Source of the DNA: Rhynchospora pubera
Lineage: Eukaryota; Streptophyta; Magnoliopsida; Poales; Cyperaceae
Direction: 5' to 3'
Assembly (NCBI GenBank): GCA_028095005.1
Contig: CM051461.1
Location: forward strand, 40,063,685-40,127,684
Length of the DNA stretch: 64,000 bases
This document shows positions 25,018-36,727 of this stretch, one piece after another. Below the pieces are notes generated by a model. It had not been told where the DNA came from, did no database searches, and saw only the letters and a list, made by a program, of their open reading frames with translations. Numbering within the stretch: position 1 is the first letter of the stretch; every line of letters starts with the position of its first letter. A program made the translations under genes and the position numbers.

Positions 25018-26530
25018 GAAGGATGGGACTTTGCTGTAAATATGTTAAAGTTCTTCGACCTTTCCTTTTGATCCCTGATTTTGAGACATTTTGCGTTTAG
25101 ACCTGACTTCTGGACCATAGGGAAAGCTACTAGGAACTGCAAGTGAGAGCAAACCTTTCATGGAAAACAAAATGTGATCAAGGTGCCCAATTTTGCACAT
25201 ATTCAGGCGCCATTAGTTATTATATCCTACTTGTAAAATTGCTTCGATTAAATAGTTTACATTAAGGTTGTTACCGTTATGGATATGCAGTAATTTGCTA
25301 TTTGCTATTTAATTAAAGTGCACTTCAAAATTGGGACTAAGCACAGAAAATTTGTTGATATATGAGGTTATTACGATAGCCTAGTTTGTTTCTTTTCATT
25401 TCTTCTATGCTTATGTAACGTAAAACATAAAAAACTGTTATTTCATACATCAGTATCTTAAACAATCCTACTAAAAGATTAGCCTCTTGTAAAGAACCTT
25501 GCACATTGCGTTCTTTTCAGATTGCCGAGGCAGCGACAATGACATAGACCATCCACCAGGACTTTGCATTGCGTTCTAACTTCTAACACATTAACGTGCT
25601 TTCATAATAACATCAGTTCAGTTTATTTAAGACATGAAACAAAGGCAAGTTATCTTTTGGGGGGAAAAAACAAACAAACAACTCATATGTGGAATTATCA
25701 TTTGATAACTAACTACCTGCTAATATAAAGAGGGTTTCATGCTTCCCGAAACAATTTGAAACTAGGTCCCATCAAGATAATGAAGATAATGAAGAAAAAA
25801 TTATTTGTCAGAGAATATATAATGAAGAAAATTTCATTTGGCGATAAAAATTGCTACTTGAGTCTTAATTATGCTGAAACTAATATCCACTAGTTCGACT
25901 TACTACGTTGATCGAGGCCATTGGCTTTACAATCCCCAAAACATGTCAGGTTGAAAATTGTTTTAGCACAGGAATATAACAGCCTTATAATAAGATAATC
26001 AAGCTTGGCTTGAAGCATATCTATTGATGCAGATTCTGGTAAAAGGGCGTTGGATTTAGTTTATATCTATCCGTTGACAGCCGCTTGTAATTAAACCTTT
26101 AGCTTTTTCTTTCATTTTTGTTATTTTCTCAACAAATAGAGTCCCGAGAAGGGCAGTCTGCTTTGTTTACAAAGCAAACAAACAAGAAACACTACACAAA
26201 AACCACAAGTTCAAAAACCGGTACCAACAAGGGAAAAAACATCACTAGTTCAAACCATGGAACTGTGTCCAAAACTAATTTGGAAGTAAATTAGCAAAAG
26301 TAGCTAGTTTTCTTTGTTTTTTTTTTTTCTTTTGGCATGCATGAAACATTTTTGACAGAAAATGGAAAAAGATATGCATCAAAGTACCGACATTTGACTG
26401 GAGGATTATTTTAGCAAAATCGTCTAGATGAAATTTGTACTAAACCAATCCCATCAAACGATAAAAGTTGAAGATAACAATTTTTGTAGGAATAATTGAC
26501 CGCTTTTGTTCAATTAATTCATATTAAGTC
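25018..26530. other. Gene-free interval between RECG1 and the inhibitor gene
   Basis: The first few hundred bases are probably RECG1 3' untranslated sequence. The rest is AT-rich and holds no supported gene, RNA or bounded repeat. Confidence 0.4.
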
Positions 26531-26532
26531 TC

Positions 26533-26540
26533 TATATAAA
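26533..26540 (+). promoter_or_regulatory. TATA box of the inhibitor gene
   Basis: TATATAAA lies about 80 bp upstream of the ATG at 26621, a normal plant spacing, and is followed by an A-rich leader. Confidence 0.6.
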
Positions 26541-26620
26541 CCACACAGAAATAGTAATTCTCACCAATTACTGCAATCACAACATAGACAAAAGAAAAAT
26601 TGAGAAAAAAAAAATCACTT

Positions 26621-27826
26621 ATGGCTTCCATGCTTTCTATTGTTATCTTCCTTGCTCTCTCAATCTCTGTTAGCAGCACTATGGCCACCACCTCGAGTAA
26701 TAAAGTCTCAGAATCTCTACTGTTAGCATGCAAGCAGACACCTGAACCAGAAATATGCCTCAAGTACCTTTCTGTATTCCCAAAGAGCTTCACAGGAAAC
26801 ATCCATAACATCACTGCTCTCAGCATCAGGTATTTATATAATACACGTACACGGTATACGAGAAATGCTAGAGTCTAATATATTTGACGGATAGGGTCCG
26901 TCAAATACGATCGTTTTTACATTTTTAAATATCAAATAACTAATCCGAACTGTTCAATATGTTTTCTATATTGAAAACTTATAAGAAATCAATTTTTACA
27001 TTTTTTCGAATTTTTTTTTACTATTTTTTTGATATTTTAGAAAATCGTTGTTATATCATGAATTTTCAAAAATACCAAAAAAATAGTAAAAAAATGAAAA
27101 AAATTGGTTTTGTAAGTTTTCAATATGGAGAACATATTGAACGGTATGATCGGTCATTTGAAATTTAAAAACGTGAAAACGATCGTATTGGAAGGACCCA
27201 TCCATCCAATATATTGGACACTAGCATTTCTCTACGGTATACATATGAACAAAAAAATATTTCCCATTGTTTATCCAAATAACTGAACTAAAACATTTTA
27301 TTAATGCATTACAAAGATGGACTTGAAGACAAATAACATTTATTCAAATAGAATTTCTTAAATAATCATGAAGATCACTATTTTTGTCCATTGTTCTAAC
27401 TAGTAAAAGGAAGTTTGTAATCTGGACTCTAACTGATGCCTAAATTAATTATAAACTGAAATATTTCTTCCTTATCTTTTCAGTGCTGCATCATCCTTGA
27501 CAAACAAAGTCCATGATTTTGTTTCATCTCTAGAGAAAAAATCCGCATTCTCAACTCCCGCACTTGAGAGGTGCCTGAAGAGTTCTGCAGTTGCCATCAA
27601 AGGCATTGCCGGCAGGTTGAATGACTTGGCAAAAGCCGTGCGTGACAGGTCTTATGCCGATGTCAGTTTATGGTTTTTTGAGGCCTGGACGGATCTTGAA
27701 TCTGCCGAACAGAGCTGCACAGGGCACAATGGGCAGCCACAGATACCGCGGCTGTCACGTTACCTAGATGACCTGAAAAGACTATTGAGGATCATCTTGG
27801 TATTCTTTGGGATCATTGGAAACTAA
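26621..27826 (+). CDS. Pectin methylesterase/invertase inhibitor (PMEI) domain protein
   Basis: Two exons (26621-26829, 27484-27826) join through a split AGT codon to 183 codons. A secretory signal peptide (residues 1 to about 24, hydrophobic core LSIVIFLALSISVSS) precedes a four-helix-bundle inhibitor domain. The four family cysteines are visible: C-x8-C in the first hairpin (ACKQTPEPEIC), one in ERCLKS and one in EQSCTG. Members of this family bind either pectin methylesterases in the cell wall or cell-wall/vacuolar invertases. Sequence alone does not separate the two. The end is hydrophobic (LLRIILVFFGIIGN), as in many members. The intron carries a Mutator-type MITE at 26860-27233, 30 bp after the donor, but both splice sites are intact. 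Confidence 0.85.
26860..27233. mobile_element. Mutator-type MITE in the PMEI intron, 9-bp target duplication
   Basis: About 53-bp terminal inverted repeats: GAGAAATGCTAG at the left, CTAGCATTTCTC at the right, continuing through 'aatatatt' to 'aatacgatcg' with few mismatches. The flanks ACGGTATAC (26851-26859 and 27234-27242) form a perfect 9-bp duplication. The inner part is A/T-rich and also pairs, so the whole 374 bp can fold back. No coding capacity. Confidence 0.85.
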
Positions 27827-28237
27827 TGACCTTTGTATTGCTTGGTATTGTTATTATTGTGTCAAAAATTTCAGAAAATTCATTGATTCGATTGTAACTT
27901 GGCCTGCAATCTTGTTGATGACAATAAACTTGTCTTTCATCACTTTGTTCTGTTGATAGCAAATGAAGTTTTTCTCTAATTAGTGTAAAAAAATAATTTT
28001 CAAGCCCAATTTCGGGATTAAGTAGTGCTATTTTCAAGAATTAGCAAGTCTGTCCCCATTTCGTGTATTGGATTTGTAAAAATGGAACTAGATTTGGTCC
28101 ATGAATAGTTCTTTCTCATCTTAAGATGCCAACTTTTCATACTAATCTAGTTCTGGAAATTTTATCCTAGTAGGATCTGAACTATTAGGTTAAAATTACC
28201 AATTATTTCTCCTTTTACGTTATTTTATAATCATATA
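27827..28237. other. 3' flank of the inhibitor gene, no further gene
   Basis: It begins with the probable 3' untranslated region. Nothing else recognised before the next MITE. Confidence 0.35.
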
Positions 28238-28383
28238 GGGTGCGTTTGGATTGTTGGAAGAAAGAAGAAGAAGAAGGAAGAAGAAAAAAATATTATAAAC
28301 AATCCAAACTCTTCACAAAGTTACACACTTTCTAATACTTCTTCCCACTTTTCTCTTCTTCCCACACCTATCCAAACATAGCC
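28238..28383. mobile_element. MITE, GTTTGGAT family (copy c)
   Basis: GGGTGCGTTTGGAT at the left, ATCCAAACATAGCC at the right (one variant base pair), with a 3-bp ATA duplication at 28235-28237 and 28384-28386. Family core 'ttcacaaagttacacac'. Confidence 0.78.
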
Positions 28384-28504
28384 ATACATCTTTTACTTCT
28401 TGTGGGAAACAGGCAACTACGTGCTTTCCACAAGCTCGGAGAGTAATAGGAAAAGTAACTAGAGAAAAAAAATACTTGCTATTTTCAATTAGGTGTGCTT
28501 AGGT

Positions 28505-28800
28505 GTGGGTAAGGCTGTCAACGGCAGCTGTTATGCCATTTGCGGTGACGTGAAACACTAACGGAACGGTTAGTGGCAGAGCGAAATGATGCGTTTAAAT
28601 AACGGAACAGCAAACGAAACAGGAAATTGTACGTTTCAAGCTGTTTCCTTTCGTTTTCAACAAAAATACATGTAATTTTTAAGTGGAACGAATAGTGGCA
28701 TTGAATTTTGTTTCGTTTTCTAAACGGAACGGTAAACGGTATGAAACATCATACCGTTTTCTTAACGAAATGGCAAGAGAATATCAGCCGTTCCAACTCT
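28505..28800. repeat. CCGTTTCG/ACGGAACG-rich dispersed repeat
   Basis: Dense in 'aacggaacgg', 'cgaaac' and 'ccgttt' words, shared with about 5655-5945 and 41275-41545. The borders look like 'ggctgtcaacgg' and 'cagccgttcc'. Probably a hAT-like relic, by composition only. Confidence 0.35.
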
Positions 28801-28964
28801 TAACTTGTGTGTGTTCCCTCTGCTCTGAGCAAATACGGGCTATTATGGGCTTTTCTATTACGGGCTTTTTCTCTCCTTCGTTCCTTTCCTTCTCCAATTT
28901 AACAATATTGGGCCGATAAGTTTCTCCAATTGAATTACTAGTCAGCTGCTGTCTTAAGACCAAT

Positions 28965-29132
28965 GGGGCCGTTTGGATCGCTTAGGAATTTTGGGAATTT
29001 GGAAAATTTTCAATTCATAGGCATAAATTTATTAGAAAATATGTAATTTTGTGAAGAGTTTGGATTGTTTATAATAAATTTATGCTAGGAAGATGAAATT
29101 CCCCAAATTCGTCCATGAATCCAAACAGCCCC
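28965..29132. mobile_element. MITE, GTTTGGAT family (copy d)
   Basis: GGGGCCGTTTGGAT at the left, ATCCAAACAGCCCC at the right, AAT duplicated on both sides (28962-28964, 29133-29135). Core 'tttgtgaagagtttggattg'. Confidence 0.8.
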
Positions 29133-29135
29133 AAT

Positions 29136-29721
29136 ATGTTTTGTTAGTTTATTCTAATAACTATAAGACAACCGGTGTACATTTCTGTGGTTTTATTATC
29201 TGCTAACAATTTTTTTTATTTGTTTTTGTCCCATGTCAAATTTATTTATCATCTATATTTTTCTATTCAATCAGTTTTAATGGAAACCAAAGTTCTATTT
29301 TCTATTCTTAAAGGGGAGTTAGCATAGAATACTAGCTGTTTTGTCTTGCGTCTTATAATCTTATTCCATCAGATTATGTTGTTAATTTGTTATTAATTAA
29401 TCCTGTCGGTACGGGTATGAGGGGACAAGGAAAATGCAAGGAACGTCATTAGATACCACACCAATTTTTTATTATATCTTCTATCTGGAGAAGATTTTGG
29501 GTATATTTTTCTTTTTGAAAAAAATATGAAAAAAAACAAGTTGTTTCAGCGATACAGTTGGGAACACAGGTTTCATGACATTTGAATACAGTAACCCAAA
29601 ATACCATGTCTCTCATTTTGTATTTTAATGGAGATTACTTGACTTGTCAATACCAGTTTCCTAAATTCTTGTTGGCTGCTGCTATATTATTTTGACGAAA
29701 TTAGGAGATACTAAAAACTAA
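29136..29721. other. Gene-free AT-rich stretch
   Basis: Nothing recognised. Confidence 0.3.
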
Positions 29722-29854
29722 GGCTCCGTTTGGATGAGGTGTGGGAAGAAGTATTGGAAAATGTATAACTTTATAAGGAGTTTAAATTGTTTATAATAAA
29801 TTTTTTTCCTTCTTCCTTTCTTCCCTTCTTCCCACACGGTATCCAGACGGAGCC
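29722..29854. mobile_element. MITE, GTTTGGAT family (copy e)
   Basis: GGCTCCGTTTGGAT at the left and ATCCAGACGGAGCC at the right, with the family core 'gtataactttataaggagtt'. The flanking triplets do not match, so the target duplication is lost. Confidence 0.7.
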
Positions 29855-30153
29855 TCAGAAAAGACCCATGTATCTCTGTCTTTCGAGACATCCAGTAAAA
29901 AAGAAAAGGACCATGTTTCTCAAAAATCAAACTGTACTCTGTTTCTATTCACCCTGACTCCAGTAGTGAATTAGTGACAAATCAAAGATGTTATTTTATG
30001 ATATGATTGTCTTGTAAAAGTACTGCGTTTTTGTTCAAATTCTAGTTATGTTGCATCGGTTTCTCCCATTTCAAGCTTCTAAGTTTGAATTAAGCAATGA
30101 AAACCATATGCATAAACTTATAAATGAAATAAAATATTATCCAAATTTCGGAA

Positions 30154-30348
30154 GGGTGTGTTTGGATGAGCATGGAATAAAAAATTTCGGTATGCGTGCT
30201 TATTCAAATTTTTTATTCTTTTACCGTAGTTTTGTTAGTATAGGAATAAGAACCCAAATTCCTTATTCTTATGTTGTTTGGGTTGCACAAGAATAAAAAT
30301 AAGCACGCATACTGGAATTCCTTATTCCATGCTCATCCAAACACACCT
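30154..30348. mobile_element. MITE with GTTTGGAT ends but a different core (copy f)
   Basis: GGGTGTGTTTGGATGAGCAT at the left, ATGCTCATCCAAACACACCT at the right. The interior is a strong hairpin ('tatgcgtgcttatt' / 'aataagcacgcata') unlike the common core, so this is a subfamily. Confidence 0.65.
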
Positions 30349-30644
30349 AATTATTTCAGAGTTGGGATGACCCGTAAAACATGCGGGCTATTCAATATAT
30401 ATTTCTTGATTAAAAATTACTAATGATTTCATTATCTTACATGTTAATAACACAAATTTAAATTTCATGATATACTGGATAATGCATTAAATTTAATTGC
30501 GCCAACGGAAAATGAAAAGGCAAAACAAATGTCATGTCTCTCAAATGATTTACTGCAAAAAATGAGCAACAAAAGCAAAAAGATAGGCATGAGCAAGCAA
30601 GCACAAATACAAATACCTGCAAGGAAACACTTAAAACATAATCT

Positions 30645-31142
30645 TTACAAAGAGAGATTAAGATTAATGCTACTGTCTTCTACTTCAATCCATTCCATTG
30701 CTTCATTCTTTTTATGGTGCACTTTGTCACTCTCTTTCCCTTTCTCTTTTTCTTCCTTTTTATCTTCCTCTTTCTCTGGTCTTTCCATCTCCCCTCTCTT
30801 TTTCCCTTTCCTTTTCTCTCCCATTTCGCTTACCTCTCCTTCAGGTCCCTCAAAATCCTCAAGACTAAATGTCGGTTGCCAGATGGGCTCTATCACCGGC
30901 TTCACTCGCTTATTCTCGCTGTTATTTCGCCATAACCCTCTCATGGCTTTGATTTTTCCAAGCAATGTGTAGAACTTATCCATCCTCTCTTCTAACTCCT
31001 TTTCATCTCTTCCCTGAGACCTTGTTTCCTCCTCCCATGCTTGTGTCATCTGAGACAGCTGTGGTACTTGTAGTCCGGTATACGGGAATGGCGACATGGT
31101 GAGGGATCGTCTCTTTGACCTTCTATTGTTTTCAAACTCCAT
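30645..31142 (-). CDS. NIM1/NPR1-interacting (NIMIN-type) protein with C-terminal EAR motif
   Basis: A single-exon frame of 165 codons starting at the ATG at 31142 (MEFENNRRSKRRSL). An in-frame ATG 25 codons further upstream would add a hydrophobic, unlikely leader. Visible blocks: a basic patch near the start, the core RMDKFYTLLGKIKAMRGLW, then IWQPTFSLEDFEGPEG, a long Lys/Glu-rich low-complexity tract, and a C-terminal INLNLSL that fits the LxLxL EAR repressor motif. This order resembles NIMIN-family proteins as I recall them: small nuclear proteins that bind NPR1 and damp salicylic-acid-induced defence genes, with a DxFFK-like helix, an EDF motif and a terminal EAR motif. A paralogue with the same core lies at 38667-39020 on the same strand. 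Family assignment is from motifs only. Confidence 0.72.
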   Translation of the reverse strand: MEFENNRRSKRRSLTMSPFPYTGLQVPQLSQMTQAWEEETRSQGRDEKELEERMDKFYTLLGKIKAMRGLWRNNSENKRVKPVIEPIWQPTFSLEDFEGPEGEVSEMGEKRKGKKRGEMERPEKEEDKKEEKEKGKESDKVHHKKNEAMEWIEVEDSSINLNLSL

Positions 31143-31224
31143 GGATATTAGATTTATTTTCAAGTAGAAAGTGATATGAACTATGAAGAGAATTTTGGTA
31201 GGAGGTTCAGGAACCAATGTTATT

Positions 31225-31360
31225 ATATCATTATATATTTATATGATCAACTGCACTAGAAATGGTCAACTGGTATGTTACTTCAGCTTAAGGGTCATAA
31301 CTCGTAAGTCATTACTCATAAACCGAGTCAGTTTTTTTGGTCTCCAACTGCCACCGTCAA
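31225..31360 (-). promoter_or_regulatory. Promoter of the first NIMIN-type gene: TATA, W-box, TGACG
   Basis: On the minus strand, a TATAAATATATAA box (31243-31231) lies about 90 bp before the ATG. A TTGACC W-box (31269-31264) is just upstream of it and a TGACG as-1-type half-site (31359-31355) about 90 bp further. WRKY and TGA factors bind such sites in salicylate-responsive genes. Short motifs, so chance is possible. Confidence 0.35.
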
Positions 31361-31489
31361 AATAAGATAACAAAATAAACAATTAATAAATCGTTGAAAG
31401 ATGACATAAGAAATTAAACTATGGGCCCTCTTGTATTTGACACAAAGTTGCTACTTATACTTCTATAGGATTTTCTGCAGCTCATCGAA

Positions 31490-31965
31490 TTCGCCGAATA
31501 GCAAGTTTTCGGTGCCACATTTTTTTTCCGCCATATATATCATTTTTTATTTTTTTATTTTAAATTAAAATTTTTTAAAATATAACCATCCAATCTGAAC
31601 CGTTAATTTTGTTTATTTAAATGGCGGATGTGTTGTCCTAAAATTTCATAATTTTTAAATTTTATTTGATACTTGATCAAGAGGTTGAGAAATGGACATA
31701 TTAGAAGTAATATATTTTAGTTATTTCGATTCGTTCATTTTTGACCTTTTGATCAAGCATCAAATAAACTTCAAAATAAAGTGTGGCATTTGTGATAAAA
31801 ATTTTTTTATAAAATTTTATAGCACAACATCCGTCGTTAGAATGAACAAGATCAACGGTTTGGATCGGACGATTATATTTTAAATTTTGAAATTTAAAAT
31901 AAAAACTAAAGTGTGGCATTTGTGAAAAAAAAGTGTAACATCAGAACCAGCTTGCTGTTCGCAAG
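31490..31965. repeat. Imperfect inverted-repeat element
   Basis: The ends 'cgaatagcaag' and 'cttgctgttcg' face each other. Inner arms 'gtgccacattttttttcc' and 'aaaaaaaagtgtaacat' also pair, and 'aagtgtggcatttgtga' occurs twice on the right. Short noncoding frames only. Likely a nonautonomous DNA transposon. No clean target duplication. Confidence 0.5.
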
Positions 31966-34328
31966 CCGAATTGCATTGATGGTGCAGTTTTTAGTTTGCT
32001 TTGCGTTTGATTTATTATTTGAACAAATGGAAACTAAGAAAATAAGGGATGTCTACTTACATTAATGAAGCAATGTTTTGTATATGAGATTAAAAAGCGA
32101 AAAAAATTAATTGTGCAAATCAATTATAATAGACATTAAAAAAATGTAAAACATACACGTAGAGGATTGTTCGTGCGAGAGAGAAGAACATATGACGAGA
32201 TTGGGTTTGATTGAGTTTTGATCGACTGGTTTTAATGTTGGATGTGAGGGCATAATACTCAGAAAATTGTATTTCTATTCTATTATTTTTTTATTTAAAA
32301 GGATAAAGTGGTATTTAGAGAAAAATAAATAAATTTTTTGTGGCAAAAATTCAATTTCCTCAGTTTTGGATGGCAAAGAAAAATTTTTCCTAAATTTTTA
32401 CGTGCATAAATTGCTTTAAGAGCAAAACAAGTTCAAAATTTCCATTTTTAGATCTGTTAAATTTATAATTATTATAATGAATAAAAGTGAACATAATAAA
32501 GTACTAAATATTATGACATTTTAATTAGTTCTCATTTCAACATGATACTGACATACTGTTAGAAACGCACTGCGCATCTTTCTACGAGGCAGGTGACACG
32601 AATCTAGATTCGATATAACTACAAGAATAATATTGTTAATTTGTGTTAGTCGAAAAAATATTCTTTAACTTTCTATGTACCCTCCCCAGTCCGGCACTCC
32701 CCAACCATTCCGACTACGTACAATTACTGGTATGCTACCATTGGCACCCTGTTTGTTACATATCATTATCAATCTTACTTGGTTGTTATATTTTTTGTGT
32801 ACTTTAATATAGAATGTTCCTTTTTCCGACGATATCATAAATATAATTTGATCATCTGGTCAATATTGATATGAAGGATGCACTGTCGCATGCAATTGCG
32901 TCAGCTTGATGAGCTCGGTGCTTAGCTTTGATAAAGGAAAGCACAGCTTTTGACGTCAACTTCCACTGGTTCAATTGTCAATTAATATAAGAACACAAAA
33001 AGTTGTCGGTTGTTAAATAGTTTTTTATTTTAATATTCCTGACTGCACTCTTTCACATTTTGCATCCATGTTGATCAACTTGATAATCTTTTTTTATCGC
33101 TTTGCATTACTTGTATATATTTTTTTAATATCTTCCTGCTTATCTTGTACACTCTTTTTTATTTAATAAAATATCATAAGTACACGAAGCTTGCTTTCTT
33201 TAAATAAAAAAAAAAGAACAAGAAATAGAATGTCCTATAAACTTTTTTTTTTTGAAGAAATGCCCTATAAACTTTTACAATGAGAGATGAGGAATGAGTT
33301 CTAGTCCAGCTCAAATATCATCGGTTATTGTTAATAATCCTTTTACACTGTACATAAAATACAAAATCAAGAATTCCTTTATAGTAGTGTGCATGTCCCG
33401 CTCTGTATCACAAACGCTGTTCGTCCGATCAATAATGGTTGGGGGGTGGGGGATGATATCCTCTGCATTAACTAGCAATTCAGTCTGTCGTTCGTCCGAT
33501 CAATAATGGTTGTCCCGTGATTAATATCGGATCTGTGTAACTTGTAAATATTAACCGTCGAGATTAAATTGGACGATTGTGATGAAGAACTGCATAGAGC
33601 AATTCCTAAAGCGAACCCCAGCAGAGGAGACGGGGGGGGGGGGGGGGGGGGTTGGGGATTATATGATATATATATCTGAATCCTATTATGATCGGTTGAT
33701 ATAACTTTTTATAAAAAGCAAGTTATTATTTATAAAAAAAAAATCACAATATTTATAGTGTAATATTTCAAAATAAGATATTTATGGGGGTCTAAATATA
33801 AAAGTTAAATAATATTACAAATACTGGTACAACAATAGTTAGAAAAGATTTTTTTTTCCCCTTTTTTTTTGGTTGGCCAGAAGTTTACAATATTAAATGA
33901 GTTTAACGCATGGAAATATTTTTCATAAATCTAAGTCTTAGAAGTTTGTGGTTCAACCTTAAGGAACTATCTAGAACGATTCAATTATATGTCTGCTTAC
34001 GTGTTTGTGTGTTTACCAGTATGTCATATCTATTTTATCAACATCAATATATAATTTGACTTTGCAACATTCCTGGTTTTCAAATAATAAAAAAAAGTTA
34101 CAAATTAAAAATTAGAAGTACAACTTCTGTATGCAAGCTTTTCATCTACCATTAATTTGATCAGCTTGGTTGACCTGTTTTCTACATGCTTTTTCAAACG
34201 TACGTATTACTCCTTAACATCTAATTGACTGTTAAGGAATAAGGAGTGTGCAAAATGTTATGCAATTCATATTATTAAAGCTTGGACCGAAGGGTTAGAC
34301 CTAGAAATTGATTACTGTCATCTGCAGT
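31966..34328. other. Gene-free AT-rich interval
   Basis: No supported gene. It holds a duplicated phrase 'ttcgtccgatcaataatgg' (about 33419 and 33490), a poly-G run near 33632, and text at 33490-33600 that resembles 50905-51000 ('ccgatcaataat', 'gattaatatc'), so a dispersed repeat is likely there. Confidence 0.4.
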
Positions 34329-34572
34329 TTTGCCATCCCTGCCATCGCTAAAAATAAAGTGAACATATACAGCAAACAAAGTGAACATATAACTATCTAA
34401 GTGAACATATACAAACAAATAAGTTCAATGAAAATAAGTTGAATATGCATGTAAACTTCTGAACAAGTGATGACAACACTTATTTGTTTGTAAGTGGTCA
34501 CTTAGATCGTCTATATGTTCATCTTATTTGCTGTATATGTTCACTTTGTATTTAGCGATGGCTGGGATGGTA
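34329..34572. repeat. Hairpin repeat, GTGAACATAT family (second copy)
   Basis: The ends TGCCATCCCTGCCATCGCTA and TAGCGATGGCTGGGATGGTA are inverted copies. Inner arms 'aaagtgaacatatacagca' and 'tgctgtatatgttcacttt' pair perfectly. Shares 'acaaataagttcaatgaaaa'-like text with 8469-8671. Confidence 0.7.
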
Positions 34573-35897
34573 TATTTGCGGATGGCACTTATGATTCCTG
34601 GTTAGATCTGACTCGGTTCAAATCCGAACCGGATGAGATTGGACTTGGACCGAAGGGTAAGCCCGGTCTAGTCCAAACACAGATTTGGGCCTGATTTTTG
34701 AAAAAAAAGGGAAAAAAATCTGGACTATGGACCTACTCGTTCCTTATTTGGACCAGGCTTCAACGAATCAACGGTTCAAATTTTTTAAAAAAATAATAAA
34801 TAATAAATATTTTATAAACTACAAAATTATTATTAATTACTTATTCTACATATATTATGCAATCTAATAATGTTAACAAATTTTAATAAATATATATAAT
34901 TTTTATTAAAATTTATATATAATAAATTATAATTAAATTTAAGAAAAGAAATCGGACCGAACCGGACCAATGCGTCCTGATTAGCTGGGGGCGGTTTTGG
35001 TGTGGGTTTGGTCCGAGAGAGATAAAAATGGAAGAAACCTGGCCCGTGATACGTGATACCAAGTTATCTCGGATCACCATAGGCCACGCCACGTTTGGAC
35101 TAGACTGCCCGTCTGCCCCGTTCGATAAACACTGCTGTCAACTAAATTCACTTGTTTAAATCGAATAAAGTTGGGTGAAATCTATGCTTGACGTGATTGA
35201 TAGAGAAGAGGTGCATGATGAATCAAATTTCACTTAATATGCTTTTCATAAAGACTAGTAGAGCTGCCGTGACAACTACTTTCTCCCGTCTTTCTTTGAT
35301 GTGGCCAATGTGCGAAATTATTACTTCCCAGTTTTGAACTCAGAACCTAGGAAAGGAAAAGTTAAGTTGCAATAATCAATACTAGGATATTATTAGCACA
35401 TGAAAAGTTAGGTGATTCTTCCAGTAAATAAAACTTTATTGTCGAAAAAAGAGATAGAAAAAGCAAAATAAAGCATATTTTGTAAGGACTTCTTGTAGAA
35501 ATGTAGTCAGTGAAGAAAACGTATCAAAATACCCTTACTTTGTTTTGAAATCCATTTATCACCAAATTTTCCGAAAGCCGTTAAAATTCGTTTATAAAAT
35601 ATTTCCTCCTTTTCGTTCTCTGTTTTAAAATTTGGTTTCTTTCGTATATCAAGTTTCAGATTTTGATTTCTTTTCAGGTGATATTTTGTATGCATCGATT
35701 GGTCTTAATTTGGTGATAGTATTTTGTTCTCACAAAGATATTGATTTAAACGTAAACATAATTATTCCTGAATTTGAACAACAGTTCATGACAATAAGGT
35801 CAAAAACAGAAGCTTAGCTTATGAACCTTTCAAAATCAACTGTTTTCTTTTCCATATATATTAAATGGAATTTCGGTGAATTAGTTATGTAAACGGG
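34573..35897. other. Gene-free interval
   Basis: No supported gene. Parts (34600-35030) are rich in 'ggaccga' and 'ccgaacc' words and look like worn transposon DNA. Confidence 0.3.
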
Positions 35898-36565
35898 GGT
35901 GATAAGGATCATCCCGTATTTCATCATCCTCATCATCCCCAGCGACACTTTATTAATAACAGACGCGTTTTTTAAAAAATGAAAAAAATTTCTCATCCCT
36001 ATCCAGCGATATCCCATTCCCTCTGTCCCTTTGTTCCCTCTATCCCTCTGTTTTCCTCTCTCACTCTCACATTAACTACAACTACAACAATTACTAATAC
36101 TAACTACAACAGTTAGTATCCGAACTACAACATTTGTTCATATTAACTACAACAGTTAGTATCCGAACTACAACAATTACTCATATTAACTTCAACAGTT
36201 AATATCCGAGCTACACTTTCAACAATTTAAATATGCCAAACTTCAAATATTATCTTCAACATTTACATATGCCAACTTCAACAATTACGACATTAGCTTC
36301 AACATTTATGAATATTAATTTCAACGGTTATGAAATGTGTGAGAGGGAAAAGGGGAGGGTGGGGGAGGAGGGAGAGGGGGGGAGCGTACGCGGGAGGGTG
36401 GGGGGTGGAGAGCGTACGCAGGAGGGATGGGGGAGTAGTCGCTCTGGCACTCATCCTCTCATTCCCTGGACTTCCGAAAATGAAAGAGACATTTCAAACG
36501 TGATTTCTAAAAATAGAAAAAAATAAACTCATCCGTAAAGAATGATGGAGATGACAGAAAATGAC
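35898..36565. repeat. Repeat with 'gataaggatcatcc' end and CAACAGTTA tandem words
   Basis: It starts GATAAGGATCATCC, contains CT-rich then 'actacaacagttagtatccg' repeats (36080-36230), then a G-rich arm (36340-36430). An element at 41546-42108 shows the same order and an inverted copy of the end. Noncoding. Confidence 0.45.
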
Positions 36566-36727
36566 AAAGTGAACATATTTCGCCCAAACCTAGACGTCCC
36601 GGTCGGTATGCCAGTATGCAAGAAACTGGTCTTTGCTCTTTAATCAATGTAAGTATTGAAAGAACAACTAGAATTTTGATTTAATCACATTTTTTAACTA
36701 ATTGTATCATAATATTATAACACATAT

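Noticed and set aside
30714..30972. Plus-strand Phe/Leu/Ser-rich open frames
   Set aside because: They mirror the Lys/Glu-rich tract of the NIMIN-type gene on the opposite strand.
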